This document shows positions 1 to 7,906 of a DNA stretch of 64,000 bases, one piece after another (positions within the stretch are counted from its first letter, which is position 1; each line of letters opens with the position of its first letter). The stretch spans positions 1 through 64,000 of the forward strand of contig CALKGM010000026.1 in the NCBI GenBank assembly GCA_938084675.1, in the 5' to 3' direction. Origin of the DNA: Candidatus Poseidoniaceae archaeon. GTDB lineage: Archaea > Thermoplasmatota > Poseidoniia > Poseidoniales > Poseidoniaceae. Position numbers and translations under genes: made by a program. The notes beneath the pieces were generated by a model. The model was not told the DNA's origin. It saw nothing but the letters and a program-made list of their open reading frames with translations, and made no database searches.

Positions 1-1
1 A

Positions 2-223
2 GATGGAATTCTTGATTCCCTAAGTAAATCTATTGGAGAGAATCCGGTTGGATCCATCTTCGTGGTGATTCTTGTTGCTTTTGGAGTTGGAGTTGGAGTT
101 GGAGTTGCAGTCTTCAGAAGGAGTCGAGAGTTCCACCAGGACATGTTTGCAGTAGACATTCAAGAATTCAATGAACCCTATGAACAGAAATCAGTGGTTG
201 ACATTCCCTCTGAGGAAGAATGA
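2..223 (+). CDS. C-terminal fragment of a membrane-anchored protein
   Basis: Only the last 73 residues are inside the window, read in frame from base 2 to a TGA at 221-223; the ORF track omits it because no start is visible. One hydrophobic helix (VGSIFVVILVAFGVG followed by alternating Gly-Val) ends in a positive RRSR, followed by an acidic tail of about 30 residues ending IPSEEE. A single C-terminal helix plus a short cytoplasmic tail is the usual anchor of archaeal surface proteins, so this is probably the end of a large exported protein. The function of the missing part cannot be told. Confidence 0.6.
   Translation, partial: DGILDSLSKSIGENPVGSIFVVILVAFGVGVGVGVAVFRRSREFHQDMFAVDIQEFNEPYEQKSVVDIPSEEE
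81..107 (+). repeat. Hexanucleotide microsatellite inside a transmembrane segment
   Basis: TTGGAG is repeated four times in a row followed by a partial TTG. In the coding frame it gives alternating Gly-Val within the membrane helix of the partial gene. Because the unit is six bases, copy-number changes would lengthen or shorten the helix without shifting frame. Confidence 0.7.
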
Positions 224-582
224 ATCGATGAGCTACTTTGTTCTCCGCAAAGGAGATTTCTGTTGCCCGTATGGGCTTCAGTAGGCTCTTCACAACGTTA
301 CGCAACAAAATGTAATGTTCCAATGAAGTGGATAAAGGAATACTATATGTTCACGAGGGATGATGCTAAACACCCTTGTACACGATTAACTTGTATTCGT
401 GGGTTTGCAGTGGGCCATATTGAACGCTACCCCTGTGAAGATCTCGTAGAGAGGAAAATCCGTCTATGCGGTAGGTTGTGAAACCTTCCTTTTTCGTGAA
501 CATACACATCATGGTCTAAGAAGTGAATGCGAATGCTTCTAAACGATGGAATGACTAAATACGCTCTGACCGTGGAGCAAAT
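224..582. other. Intergenic region, no convincing gene
   Basis: About 360 bases lie between the partial membrane protein and the BioY gene. The ORFs called here on either strand (263-481 plus, 427-624 minus) have irregular composition and no recognisable domain. I see no tRNA, CRISPR or clear hairpin. The only element worth noting is a TATA-like CTAAATAC at about 555-562, 24 nt before the ATG at 583. Confidence 0.5.
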
Positions 583-1215
583 ATGTTTCAGCATATTGCA
601 TGGAAAAGGCCTCAACAATGGCATCTTGGCTTAAGTTCAAACCGCATGACTGCGCTTGAGCGTACAATTGCAATCGGGTTTTTCACAGCACTTATTGCCC
701 TTTGCGCTCAATTTGCAATTCTCATCCCACGTATTTCACCGGTTGAATTCACGTTGCAGACTTTTGCAGTCATGGCAACAGGAGTCTATCTAAGGCGTAA
801 CGATGCTTTCGCAGCAGGAAGCCTGTATGTCGCTCTTGGCGCAATTGGCCTACCCGTCTTTGCCGGTGGTGGAGATTACCTTTTCAGCGAAGGCGCTCTG
901 TTTTACAAAGGAGGTTACTTGTTGTCATTTCCCATTGCATCGGCTTTAGTCGCCGAAGGTTTGGACCGCTCAAGAAGAGCCGGACATGCTGATTTGAAAT
1001 CTCAGTTGATCTGTTGGACGCTGGCCATGATCCCCGTGTATGTGTTTGGTACCATGTGGCTTGCCTACTCGCTTGATTGGTCGCTGGAAGCCGCCTTTAA
1101 TGCAGGAACCAAACCGTTTCTGCTATGGGATGGTTTGAAGATTATTGCACTGGCCTTCATTACGACAAAGGTGTGGACATACGCACCACATGATGAAGAG
1201 CAGGCAGACGAGTGA
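583..1215 (+). CDS. bioY: BioY-family biotin transporter S component
   Basis: An integral membrane protein of 210 residues with about six hydrophobic segments, matching the BioY family, the substrate-binding S component of energy-coupling factor (ECF) biotin transporters. Family-like features are the early VEFTLQTFAVMATGVYLRR segment, the Gly-rich LGAIGLPVFAGGG region and KGGYLLSFPIASALVAEG. No ECF ATPase or T component lies nearby, so it either uses a shared module elsewhere or works alone. A TATA-like CTAAATAC 24 nt before the ATG at 583 suggests a leaderless transcript from that start. The in-frame ATG at 646 (MTALERT) would give a 189-aa protein closer to the usual family length and is a real alternative. 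Confidence 0.8.
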   Translation: MFQHIAWKRPQQWHLGLSSNRMTALERTIAIGFFTALIALCAQFAILIPRISPVEFTLQTFAVMATGVYLRRNDAFAAGSLYVALGAIGLPVFAGGGDYLFSEGALFYKGGYLLSFPIASALVAEGLDRSRRAGHADLKSQLICWTLAMIPVYVFGTMWLAYSLDWSLEAAFNAGTKPFLLWDGLKIIALAFITTKVWTYAPHDEEQADE

Positions 1216-1243
1216 ACAAACAGAATGTTTCCGCCCAAGTGGA

Positions 1244-2326
1244 TTACTTGGATTGGCGTAATGCCAGAAGTTTAGCTTGAAGGGCAGCCTTTCGGTCATC
1301 AACCGGCTCGTTGCTTGAATTACTTTCTTGGTTCAATCGACGTGCGAAAAGGGCTGAATCCCACACAAGCACTTCCCCATCATCGCATCCAACTGCTGTC
1401 CTTGTGCTCGTACTGGAAATACTTCGAACCCGAGAAAGTGATGTGCTAGCGAGAAGGGACCCGTCAGATGAATCGTGAACAGAGAGGTGGCCGTTGAGTT
1501 CTGAAGCCCGAGCGACCCAGAAAAGACTCCTCTCCTCTGCGATGAAGCCGCTATCTTGTGCAGAAATCGGATCCCCTTTAGATTCCCATTGCAGTGTTCC
1601 GTCGTCATTACGAACAGAAAGATGTCCTGCGTCGGTAGATGCTGCAAACCCCTGTGAAAGCATACTAAGGTGTTCAACTGCTCCTGATTCAGTACTCAAA
1701 ACAGTGGCTTTGTGGTCCACAACCGAACCATCGGTTTGACCGAACAGAAGACGCTCTCGACCCGATACACCGCTCATGACTGGGAACGAAGTAGGAGGCA
1801 AGTGATGTTCAAACGGGGGGGAGTCGGAGAGCGTAAGCCATCCGCAGCGAGGTCTACCAAGGCCTGCATAACGTTGTTTTCCGAGTTCAAGTACGGACCA
1901 AGGCCGTTCATCCATTCGTTCAACCCAAAGACATTCACCATTCGCATCAAACTTCCAAAGGGCAGACTCAATGAAATCGTTATGCTCAATATCATAAACA
2001 GATGATACCGCTAGAATGCTGCCATCCCACCACCGTACATCGTCCGCACTTCCTTCAAGAGCAACCTTCCAATGCTGCTCGCCGGTGTGAGGATCCAATG
2101 CGACAAGATGTAAGCCGCTGGTCACCACAATCGTTTGGTCGCTCACAGCAATAGCGCTGATTCTGTTTCCCGTTTGCGCAGTCCATAGGATGGTCCCTTC
2201 CTCGTCCCAACGAATCAAATGGCCGTCCCATCCTCCGGCAAAAACATCTCCGTTTTCCATGACGTTGACCATTGAAACGCTTTCGCCGAGAGAGCGCACC
2301 ATCCATGTAGCGCCTCTGAGGTCCAT
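1244..2326 (-). CDS. PQQ/WD40-like beta-propeller protein
   Basis: A 360-residue soluble protein made of repeated blades with the pattern of PQQ-like propellers: DGHLIRWDEEGTILWTAQTG, LVALDPHTGEQHWKVALEG, LSVRNDDGTLQWESKGD, LSVHDSSDGSLLASTSL and GEVLVWDSALFARR. Each blade has the hydrophobic-D-x-x-G-x-x-W turn typical of this fold. There is no signal peptide or membrane helix, so it is probably cytoplasmic. Such propellers are usually binding scaffolds; the partner cannot be inferred. The C-terminus is a charged helix (DDRKAALQAKLLALRQ). It is divergent from the carbonic anhydrase gene, with starts about 70 bases apart. Confidence 0.7.
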   Translation of the reverse strand: MDLRGATWMVRSLGESVSMVNVMENGDVFAGGWDGHLIRWDEEGTILWTAQTGNRISAIAVSDQTIVVTSGLHLVALDPHTGEQHWKVALEGSADDVRWWDGSILAVSSVYDIEHNDFIESALWKFDANGECLWVERMDERPWSVLELGKQRYAGLGRPRCGWLTLSDSPPFEHHLPPTSFPVMSGVSGRERLLFGQTDGSVVDHKATVLSTESGAVEHLSMLSQGFAASTDAGHLSVRNDDGTLQWESKGDPISAQDSGFIAEERSLFWVARASELNGHLSVHDSSDGSLLASTSLSRVRSISSTSTRTAVGCDDGEVLVWDSALFARRLNQESNSSNEPVDDRKAALQAKLLALRQSK

Positions 2327-2397
2327 GTTTAGAGCCAGAAGTTCTCCGCCATAAGGAGGTCGCTTGATTGATTAGAATAATTGAGATTCCTTCCTAA

Positions 2398-2952
2398 ATG
2401 AAGAACGACGGACAAGAACAAAATGCTACCTGCGTGCGTTGGTGGTTGAGCACCATGACTTCGTTCACCGATCGACTCAGCGATTCCAACGATGCATATG
2501 TCAAATCCTTCGACGCTCATGATGTCCCTGGAAGGGCTGGCGTCCACCTTTTACTGCTGACTTGCATGGACTCTCGCATCGTTCCACATGCTGTTTTGGG
2601 TTTGGAAGTTGGCGATATGAAAGTCATACGAAACGCAGGTGCTCAATTAAACCCCGAAGTTGAACGTGATATCGTCCTTGGAAGCTATCTTCTGGATTGC
2701 GATAACATCGTCATCATGGCCCACACACGCTGCGCCATGGCCAGTTTGAGTGTAACCGATGTCAAGGAAACATTGGAAGGCCTAAGCGGACTTGATTTCT
2801 CGACCTTTGAGCCTAGAATGATTGAAAATCAGGAGGAAAAGTTGCGCGGTGATGTCGCGACTCTGCTCGATAACCCCCTGTTGAAGAATGATGTCAAGGT
2901 ACGAGGGGCAATTTACGATGTTGACACGGGTAAAGTCAACTGGATTTGTTGA
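2398..2952 (+). CDS. Beta-class carbonic anhydrase
   Basis: Interconverts CO2 and bicarbonate with a catalytic zinc. The beta-class signature is visible: CMDSR (zinc Cys and the Asp-Arg dyad) around residue 57 and the second zinc site H-x-x-C in AHTRCAM around residue 103. At 184 residues it is the size of the compact prokaryotic beta enzymes. The ATG at 2398 has a TATA-like TTAGAATA about 23 nt upstream, fitting a leaderless transcript; ATG 2455 (MTSFTDRL) is a plausible shorter start because family members usually begin near there. It is probably cytoplasmic. It may feed bicarbonate-dependent carboxylases or help pH balance; nothing adjacent decides this. Confidence 0.88.
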   Translation: MKNDGQEQNATCVRWWLSTMTSFTDRLSDSNDAYVKSFDAHDVPGRAGVHLLLLTCMDSRIVPHAVLGLEVGDMKVIRNAGAQLNPEVERDIVLGSYLLDCDNIVIMAHTRCAMASLSVTDVKETLEGLSGLDFSTFEPRMIENQEEKLRGDVATLLDNPLLKNDVKVRGAIYDVDTGKVNWIC

Positions 2953-2960
2953 GGTCTTAT

Positions 2961-3848
2961 TCAATCGGTCAATGGAATACGTCGCCGTGGGATGGCGAAT
3001 GTGAGTACGAATGCTAACAATCCAAGAATGCAGGCCGAGTAATAGTGGCCCATTGTAAACACGGAAAGGCCAGCAGAGGTCCTCAATAACCCGATGGAGC
3101 CGTTTTTTAGTGCCCAAATGCTGAATCCAGCTGCAATAAGTGCGAGGCCCATGAATCCAAATCCAACCAATACATAGGTTGCAGAAGCACTCGGGTCCAT
3201 CAACGGATGGTCCATTTGTGTCGGCGTCATATCAATTTCCCGAATCTCACAATCAGTCACACCAGGGTCTTCACAGGGCTGATTTGCGAAGGTTTCAGAT
3301 GATGGCACGTTGAATGTGAGGGTGGTAAAACCGATGGGTTCAATCAATGCTGGCGGTGAAAGAAGGACCCGGTTCGAGTAAACATCACGATGGTCGTCTC
3401 GCTCAACGATAATATCAGCACGAATCAGTCCAGGAGTGAGGTTTTCAAACTCAAACCCTCCATTTTCACTCGTTGTGTTTTGGACCGACAACCACGTTTG
3501 AGTTCCTCGGTCAAGCCATGAGAGGTAAACGGTCGCTCCCGATAGCGGTTGGCCTGATTCATCCATGACTGAACCACGGAAGGTAGCGGTTTCAGCCGGC
3601 GCGCTCTGCGCTAAGCGATAGACGAATTCATCGGGACGAATCAACCCGTCATCGGGAGAGGAGAAATCTAAACCGTTGAGAAAACCAAGAGCGCAGATAA
3701 ACAAAAGGAAGATTGCTGTTGCTCGCCCCATAGGGTGCAGATTCGGGTCTTCAATTGTCAACACGGCACCGGAGGAGGCGAACAAAAGCGGCGTCTCTTC
3801 GATCATTTCATCGAGATACGGAGTTTCTTCCTCCGCACCATCCGCCAT
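2961..3848 (-). CDS. Membrane protein with carboxypeptidase-regulatory-like (CnaB-type) domain
   Basis: A 295-residue protein. A hydrophilic acidic N-terminus precedes a helix (GRATAIFLLFICALGFLNG, about residues 41-59), then an external beta-sandwich of the carboxypeptidase-regulatory-like kind (FRGSVMDESGQPLSGATVYLSW ... GGFEFENLTPGLIRADIIV). After the sandwich, two or three more helices follow, ending in the positive RRRIPLTD. Two Cys-containing segments (CEDPGVTDCEIRE) could form a disulfide outside the cell. The function is unknown; similar domains act as stalks or adhesive modules. It is convergent with the carbonic anhydrase gene, with 8 bases between. Confidence 0.6.
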   Translation of the reverse strand: MADGAEEETPYLDEMIEETPLLFASSGAVLTIEDPNLHPMGRATAIFLLFICALGFLNGLDFSSPDDGLIRPDEFVYRLAQSAPAETATFRGSVMDESGQPLSGATVYLSWLDRGTQTWLSVQNTTSENGGFEFENLTPGLIRADIIVERDDHRDVYSNRVLLSPPALIEPIGFTTLTFNVPSSETFANQPCEDPGVTDCEIREIDMTPTQMDHPLMDPSASATYVLVGFGFMGLALIAAGFSIWALKNGSIGLLRTSAGLSVFTMGHYYSACILGLLAFVLTFAIPRRRIPLTD

Positions 3849-3868
3849 GCTCTACGGTAGAGGTGGCC

Positions 3869-5275
3869 CTACTTGACTTCAATGCGCTCGTTCCAGCGAG
3901 CCTTCAATTTCTCAAGAGCCGCATGAGTGAGCCACACGGTCAGCGAAACCGTTCCATTTGGGTCTCGTTCGTTTGAAGTCACCATGCCTTGGTCGTAAAT
4001 GTCTGATACAATCCGCTCAACAGCATCACCGGTATTGTCCATAGATGGATGAACATGAACCGTTGACGGCGAGCCAAACAAGTGGCGGAGTATGGCTCCT
4101 TTTAGCGTATCAATTCCAACGCCCGAATGTGCTGAAATACCAAGGGCTGGGGGAAAGCCTAGCCCTGCTACAGTTGCGTGTGCTTCGTCAAGCATATGCT
4201 CGTCGGCTTGGTCAATTTTCGTCAAGACTACCTGCATCGAATGGTGATATGGGTCCATGGCATCATTCCATGGAAATTCATCGTCTACCGGTTCACCGTA
4301 GAGCCGTTCAAACACTTCTCGTCGGGTGGTGAGGAGTTTTCGTTCGAGTTCAAGGGGGGAGTCGGAGGCATCAGCCAAAACCAGGGTCAAATCGGCTTCT
4401 AACGCCTCAGCGAGAGTTGCTTTAAATGCCGATAGAGTAGCGTTTGGTATGTTATCAATAAATCCAATGGTATCTGCAAGAAGAACGCGGGGGCTATCCT
4501 CCATACGCCCTACCGTGGTCTCTAATGTGGAAAATAATTGGTCTTCAACGAGGACTTTTTTCCCTGATAAAAGTCGGAAAAGAGACGATTTTCCAGCGTT
4601 TGTATACCCGATCAAACCTACCGTAACCGCTCCACTGCGAACCCGTTGTCGTCGGTGCTCTCGCTGAGCGTTGGTTTGTCTTATTTGCCTTCGTCGCAGG
4701 TTTGCTAACTCTCGGCCAACGTTCGCAAGAACATTTTGAAGTGCCGTTACACCACCACCACCGTATCCTGCTCGCTCTCCGGTAGTTTGCTGATGCATGA
4801 GTTCACGCAGAACGGTTCGGTCGGATTGTAACTGCGCTATTCGAACCTGCGTTCGTGCCTCAACTGAGGACGCATGAGATGTGAAAAGCGACAGCAAGAG
4901 GCGAACTCGGTCCCAAAGTTCAAGCCCAATCGTCTGACTGATGTTGACCAGTTGACGAGGCGTTGCATTGGTGTGAATAAGAACCAAGTCTACCTTGCCC
5001 CAGGGATGTTCTTTAATGGCACTTTTCCGCTCGTCAGCAACGTCCTGAAGACGGCCTTTTCCAAAGTAACTGCGAGGATCCGAACTCCCTTTTTGGTTGA
5101 TTTTCTCCACAACTAAAATACCCATTGTAGCCACTAACGCCTCAAATTCCGACGTGTCTTCTTCTCCCCGAACCAAAAGCAAGGCGTGACGGCCCTCATG
5201 GTTGGTACGAGCCTCCCCCAGAACAACACCGCCGCTTCCGGCGACGACAAAGGGGTCCTCGGGCGGTTGGGCCAT
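3869..5275 (-). CDS. hflX: GTPase HflX
   Basis: Ribosome-associated GTPase of the HflX family. The N-terminal HflX domain carries the signature DPRSYFGKGRLQDV; a helical linker (RVRIAQLQSDRTVLRELMHQQTTGERAGYGGGG) leads to the G domain with P-loop GYTNAGKSS, G3 DTIGFI and G4 TKID. The C-terminal part is the usual small domain. The track starts the ORF at 5380, which would overlap the divergent Pcc1 gene. I prefer the ATG at 5275 (MAQPPEDP), 25 nt from a TATA-like CATATCA at 5297-5303; ATG 5299 (MRLIPP) is possible. Archaeal HflX binds the large ribosomal subunit, and in bacteria the family splits stalled or damaged ribosomes. Confidence 0.88.
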   Translation of the reverse strand: MAQPPEDPFVVAGSGGVVLGEARTNHEGRHALLLVRGEEDTSEFEALVATMGILVVEKINQKGSSDPRSYFGKGRLQDVADERKSAIKEHPWGKVDLVLIHTNATPRQLVNISQTIGLELWDRVRLLLSLFTSHASSVEARTQVRIAQLQSDRTVLRELMHQQTTGERAGYGGGGVTALQNVLANVGRELANLRRRQIRQTNAQREHRRQRVRSGAVTVGLIGYTNAGKSSLFRLLSGKKVLVEDQLFSTLETTVGRMEDSPRVLLADTIGFIDNIPNATLSAFKATLAEALEADLTLVLADASDSPLELERKLLTTRREVFERLYGEPVDDEFPWNDAMDPYHHSMQVVLTKIDQADEHMLDEAHATVAGLGFPPALGISAHSGVGIDTLKGAILRHLFGSPSTVHVHPSMDNTGDAVERIVSDIYDQGMVTSNERDPNGTVSLTVWLTHAALEKLKARWNERIEVK

Positions 5276-5296
5276 GAACAGTGGGGGGATTAGCCT

Positions 5297-5303
5297 CATA
5301 TCA
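5297..5303. promoter_or_regulatory. Shared TATA-like element between hflX and pcc1
   Basis: CATATCA (TGATATG on the other strand) is centred 24 nt before the pcc1 ATG at 5324 and 25 nt before the preferred hflX ATG at 5275, the archaeal TATA-to-start distance for leaderless mRNAs. One element could direct transcription both ways. Seen by spacing only. Confidence 0.35.
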
Positions 5304-5323
5304 GCCCACCCCAAGACCTTGTT

Positions 5324-5545
5324 ATGGCGGAACGCCACGAAATGACCCTCACTTGGACCGGGGACCTTGAAACCGCTCACCGCTTGGTTGAATTAGCTCG
5401 CCCGCATTCATGTGAAATCAAGCCTAACGAGGAACACGATTCGGTTATCCTTACGGTAGTCGTTGTGGACCAAGATTTGCAACAATTGCGTGATACGGTT
5501 GATGCCTTACTTGTGTCCTTTGACACCGTTGAAAGCGAGGATTGA
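5324..5545 (+). CDS. pcc1: KEOPS complex subunit Pcc1-like protein
   Basis: A 73-codon ORF resembling Pcc1, the small dimerising subunit of KEOPS, which with Kae1, Bud32 and Cgi121 makes the universal t6A37 modification of ANN-decoding tRNAs. Family-like features are the two-strand/helix arrangement: an N-terminal beta strand (MTLTWTGDLETAHRLVELARP), then SVILTVVVVDQDLQQLRDTVDALLVSFDTVE, matching the Pcc1 pattern of a hydrophobic strand followed by L-R-x-x-x-x-x-L. Kae1-Bud32 are not in the window. The ATG at 5342 (MTLTW) is an alternative start. The identification rests on length and pattern, so it is moderate. Confidence 0.6.
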   Translation: MAERHEMTLTWTGDLETAHRLVELARPHSCEIKPNEEHDSVILTVVVVDQDLQQLRDTVDALLVSFDTVESED

Positions 5546-5558
5546 CGAGGCGGTAGAT

Positions 5559-5909
5559 GTGGCGGATGTCCTCTTGATTGATGCCCACTGTGTCCTTTGT
5601 AACCGTCTCGCTAAATTCCTTAATAAACGCCGTTCAAAGAAGAGCCAACTGCACATTTATGGCATAGATTCGGAAGAAGGTATGAGATTCGTTGAGGGTT
5701 TTTCCGAATCGATCAGAGAAGCCGATTCAATGTATCTTATCCGGGCAGGTCAACCTTTCATTCGCTCAGCAGCAAGCATCCGATTGTTACTCTACATGCG
5801 CTGGTATTACACAATCTGGTATCCACTGGCATGGCTCTTTCCGCTACCACTACGAGACGGTGTGTATCGCCTGGTATCGAGGTACCGTCACCGAATGTCA
5901 AACCAATGA
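5559..5909 (+). CDS. DCC-family (DUF393) thiol-disulfide oxidoreductase-like protein
   Basis: The sequence VLLIDAHCVLCNRLAKFL carries the DxxCxxC signature of the DCC/DUF393 family, here with DAHCVLC in place of the usual DGxCxxC, followed by the family-like RAGQPFIRSAASIRLLLYMRWYYTIWYPLAWLFPLPLRDGVYRLVSRYRHR. These small proteins are thought to be thioredoxin-like redox proteins; no substrate is known. The start is uncertain: the ORF track begins at 5463 and overlaps pcc1, whereas the GTG at 5559 directly precedes the conserved strand and has a GAGG 8 bases upstream. ATG 5502 is the other candidate. Probably cotranscribed with pcc1. Confidence 0.72.
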   Translation: MADVLLIDAHCVLCNRLAKFLNKRRSKKSQLHIYGIDSEEGMRFVEGFSESIREADSMYLIRAGQPFIRSAASIRLLLYMRWYYTIWYPLAWLFPLPLRDGVYRLVSRYRHRMSNQ

Positions 5910-5914
5910 GTTGT

Positions 5915-6694
5915 TCAAAACTCCAAGTCCAAAACAACGGGCGCATGGTCGGAGACGTCAATTCCCCCTTGGCGAACGATGAAGCAATCTTTCAAGGCTC
6001 GGGTTGCTGACTCATTCAAGAGGAAATAATCAATTCGCCATCCGCGGTCTTTGGCCCTTGCTTGACCACGGTTTGACCACCACGAGTAGAGTTTGTTGCC
6101 TTCGCCGGCGATGTGTCGAAACGCATCAGTCCAACCATCGTTGAGTAATTCCGTAAACCATGCACGTTCATGGGGAAGAAATCCAGAGGATTTCGCATTG
6201 CCCTTTGGGTTCCAAATGTCATCTTCCGTATGGGCTATATTGAGGTCGCCACAGACAATGACTGGGCGGTCGTCTTCAAGATACGGGCGGAGAAATGTTC
6301 GCCATTCCGCCATCCATTCTTCTTTGAAGCGTTGGCGCTCTTCCTTGTTAGAGCCGCTAGGAAGATAGGTGTTAATGCAAATGATCCCATTGACTTCGCA
6401 GACCAGCACGCGCCCTTCTGTGTCAAGGGGGTCCTGACTACCGCCATGCCCGGTTTGGAGAACGGTATGGGGCTGCTTCGTGGCCGTTGCAACTCCTGAA
6501 TACCCCTTCTTTTCTGCTGGATGAAGGGTCACCTGCCATCCTGTTGGCCAGCTCCAATTCTTTGGGAGTTGTTCCTCTAACGTCCTTGTTTCTTGGAACA
6601 TCGTGACGTCTGCATCAAGTTCTTCAAAGTATGAATCAATTCCTTTACGAATAGCTGCACGTAGTCCGTTCACGTTCCAAGAAACAAAGCGCAT
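5915..6694 (-). CDS. xth: Exodeoxyribonuclease III / AP endonuclease
   Basis: A 259-residue enzyme of the exonuclease III (Xth/APE1) family that cuts DNA 5' of abasic sites in base excision repair and has 3'-phosphodiesterase and exonuclease activity. All metal and catalytic motifs are visible: N-terminal SWNVNGLRA, FQETR (metal Glu), YLPSGSNKEERQRFKEEW, CGDLNIAHTEDDIWNPK (catalytic Asp and Asn) and the terminal SDHAPVVLDL with the catalytic Asp-His. Length matches the family. It is convergent with the DCC gene (5 bases apart). The ATG opens directly on the first conserved strand, so the start is well supported. Confidence 0.93.
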   Translation of the reverse strand: MRFVSWNVNGLRAAIRKGIDSYFEELDADVTMFQETRTLEEQLPKNWSWPTGWQVTLHPAEKKGYSGVATATKQPHTVLQTGHGGSQDPLDTEGRVLVCEVNGIICINTYLPSGSNKEERQRFKEEWMAEWRTFLRPYLEDDRPVIVCGDLNIAHTEDDIWNPKGNAKSSGFLPHERAWFTELLNDGWTDAFRHIAGEGNKLYSWWSNRGQARAKDRGWRIDYFLLNESATRALKDCFIVRQGGIDVSDHAPVVLDLEF

Positions 6695-6727
6695 GAATCA
6701 ATCGTAGGGCCGAGAGTGAATAAGGAT

Positions 6728-7828
6728 TCAATCAAGTGCGGATGAGATGTTCTGGCCTGCCTCTTTGGCCGTGTAGGCTGCGGCATCTGCTAAGGCGTAG
6801 TTACTGGCTACCCACTCACCTGCGAGTAGGATTCCTTTGGAACTCAGCGTGTCATATGCAGGTTTTTCTCCGGTGGTTTGTATGGTAATTGTTCGTTGTT
6901 GGCGCTCATGGATGAGGTGGTTTCGCCATCCTGGGGCATGATGATCGAGTGCTTCATTTAGACGCTGAAGACGGGTTTCATGTGACTCTCCTTCTCGTTC
7001 AAAGGCCACCGAAGAGAGAAAGGCTCCATCCAACTTCATCCGTGGTTGGATGTTAGCATAATCCAAAATAACGACACCGCCTTCTTCGTCAATAATTCCA
7101 TGTCGCTGCGATAAAGGGCGAGAAGAAAGAGCGGCATCAACGGTACTTGCTCGGATTGGTTGGAGGTCTGGTTCTTCTCCTAGCCAGTGCGGGGAGAGTA
7201 ACTTTTTTGCTCGCTTCCAACCGCATGCTACAATGATTACATCGCATTCTAATTCACGCTTGTCAGCGAGATGGACGGTTCCGTTCTGAATTGAAACTAC
7301 GTCGCAACCTGCTTCGATGAGCACGCCAACTTCATCCAGCGCCGAGGCCATTCGGCCGACAACGCCGGACCATCCTTCACCGACCACGCACAGTTTTCCG
7401 TTTTGTAACGCTTTGAAACGAGATATATCCTCCTTCAAAGCGCCCATATCAGCCAGGAGGCGCGCTCCGCTAACAGCAGGATGTGTTCGGTCGTTTGCTC
7501 TCAGTACCCTCCGTAGAAGCGATGCTTGCTTGACATTCCCCCGAGGCCGAAGTGGCCCTACACCGGATACATGCAGGCGGTCAATACGCAATGTGCCAAG
7601 CACCATTTTCAAGCGGCTGACCTTCTTTGTAACCTTGGCTAGTGGGCCGTTTGCTTGTAATAAATGTGGGCCAAATCCAAATGGAATTCCATCAAGAGAT
7701 TCCGAGGTACCGCGCCCACCAAGATGTTCTCCGCGGTCTAGAATCACAACATGATGGCCCGCCGTTGTAGCGTAAAGGGCGGCAGTCAGTCCTGAAAGGC
7801 CCGCACCAATCACCGTCACTCGAGCCAT
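6728..7828 (-). CDS. FAD-dependent amine-oxidase/phytoene-desaturase-like oxidoreductase
   Basis: A 366-residue flavoprotein. The N-terminus holds a classical dinucleotide-binding fold (VTVIGAGLSGLTAALYATTAGHHVVILDRGEHLGGRG), with the GG-R-G turn of the amine oxidase/phytoene desaturase/protoporphyrinogen oxidase superfamily. The C-terminal FAD-contact motif GILLAGEWVASNYALADAAAYTAKEAG is also present. The substrate cannot be assigned; no carotenoid or haem genes are nearby. Its end lies about 30 bases from the exonuclease gene on the same strand, and its start is divergent from nadC. Confidence 0.75.
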   Translation of the reverse strand: MARVTVIGAGLSGLTAALYATTAGHHVVILDRGEHLGGRGTSESLDGIPFGFGPHLLQANGPLAKVTKKVSRLKMVLGTLRIDRLHVSGVGPLRPRGNVKQASLLRRVLRANDRTHPAVSGARLLADMGALKEDISRFKALQNGKLCVVGEGWSGVVGRMASALDEVGVLIEAGCDVVSIQNGTVHLADKRELECDVIIVACGWKRAKKLLSPHWLGEEPDLQPIRASTVDAALSSRPLSQRHGIIDEEGGVVILDYANIQPRMKLDGAFLSSVAFEREGESHETRLQRLNEALDHHAPGWRNHLIHERQQRTITIQTTGEKPAYDTLSSKGILLAGEWVASNYALADAAAYTAKEAGQNISSALD

Positions 7829-7906
7829 ACCATCGCCTCAGGGTCGTCGGTGAAAAGATGTGCGTTCAAGGGTTGGCTTGAAGTGAAGGTTCGCATTCCG
7901 TCATTC

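Noticed and set aside
224-582. 72-aa ORF at 263-481 and 65-aa ORF at 427-624
   Set aside because: Opposite-strand, overlapping, with irregular composition and no promoter-like or ribosome-binding context.
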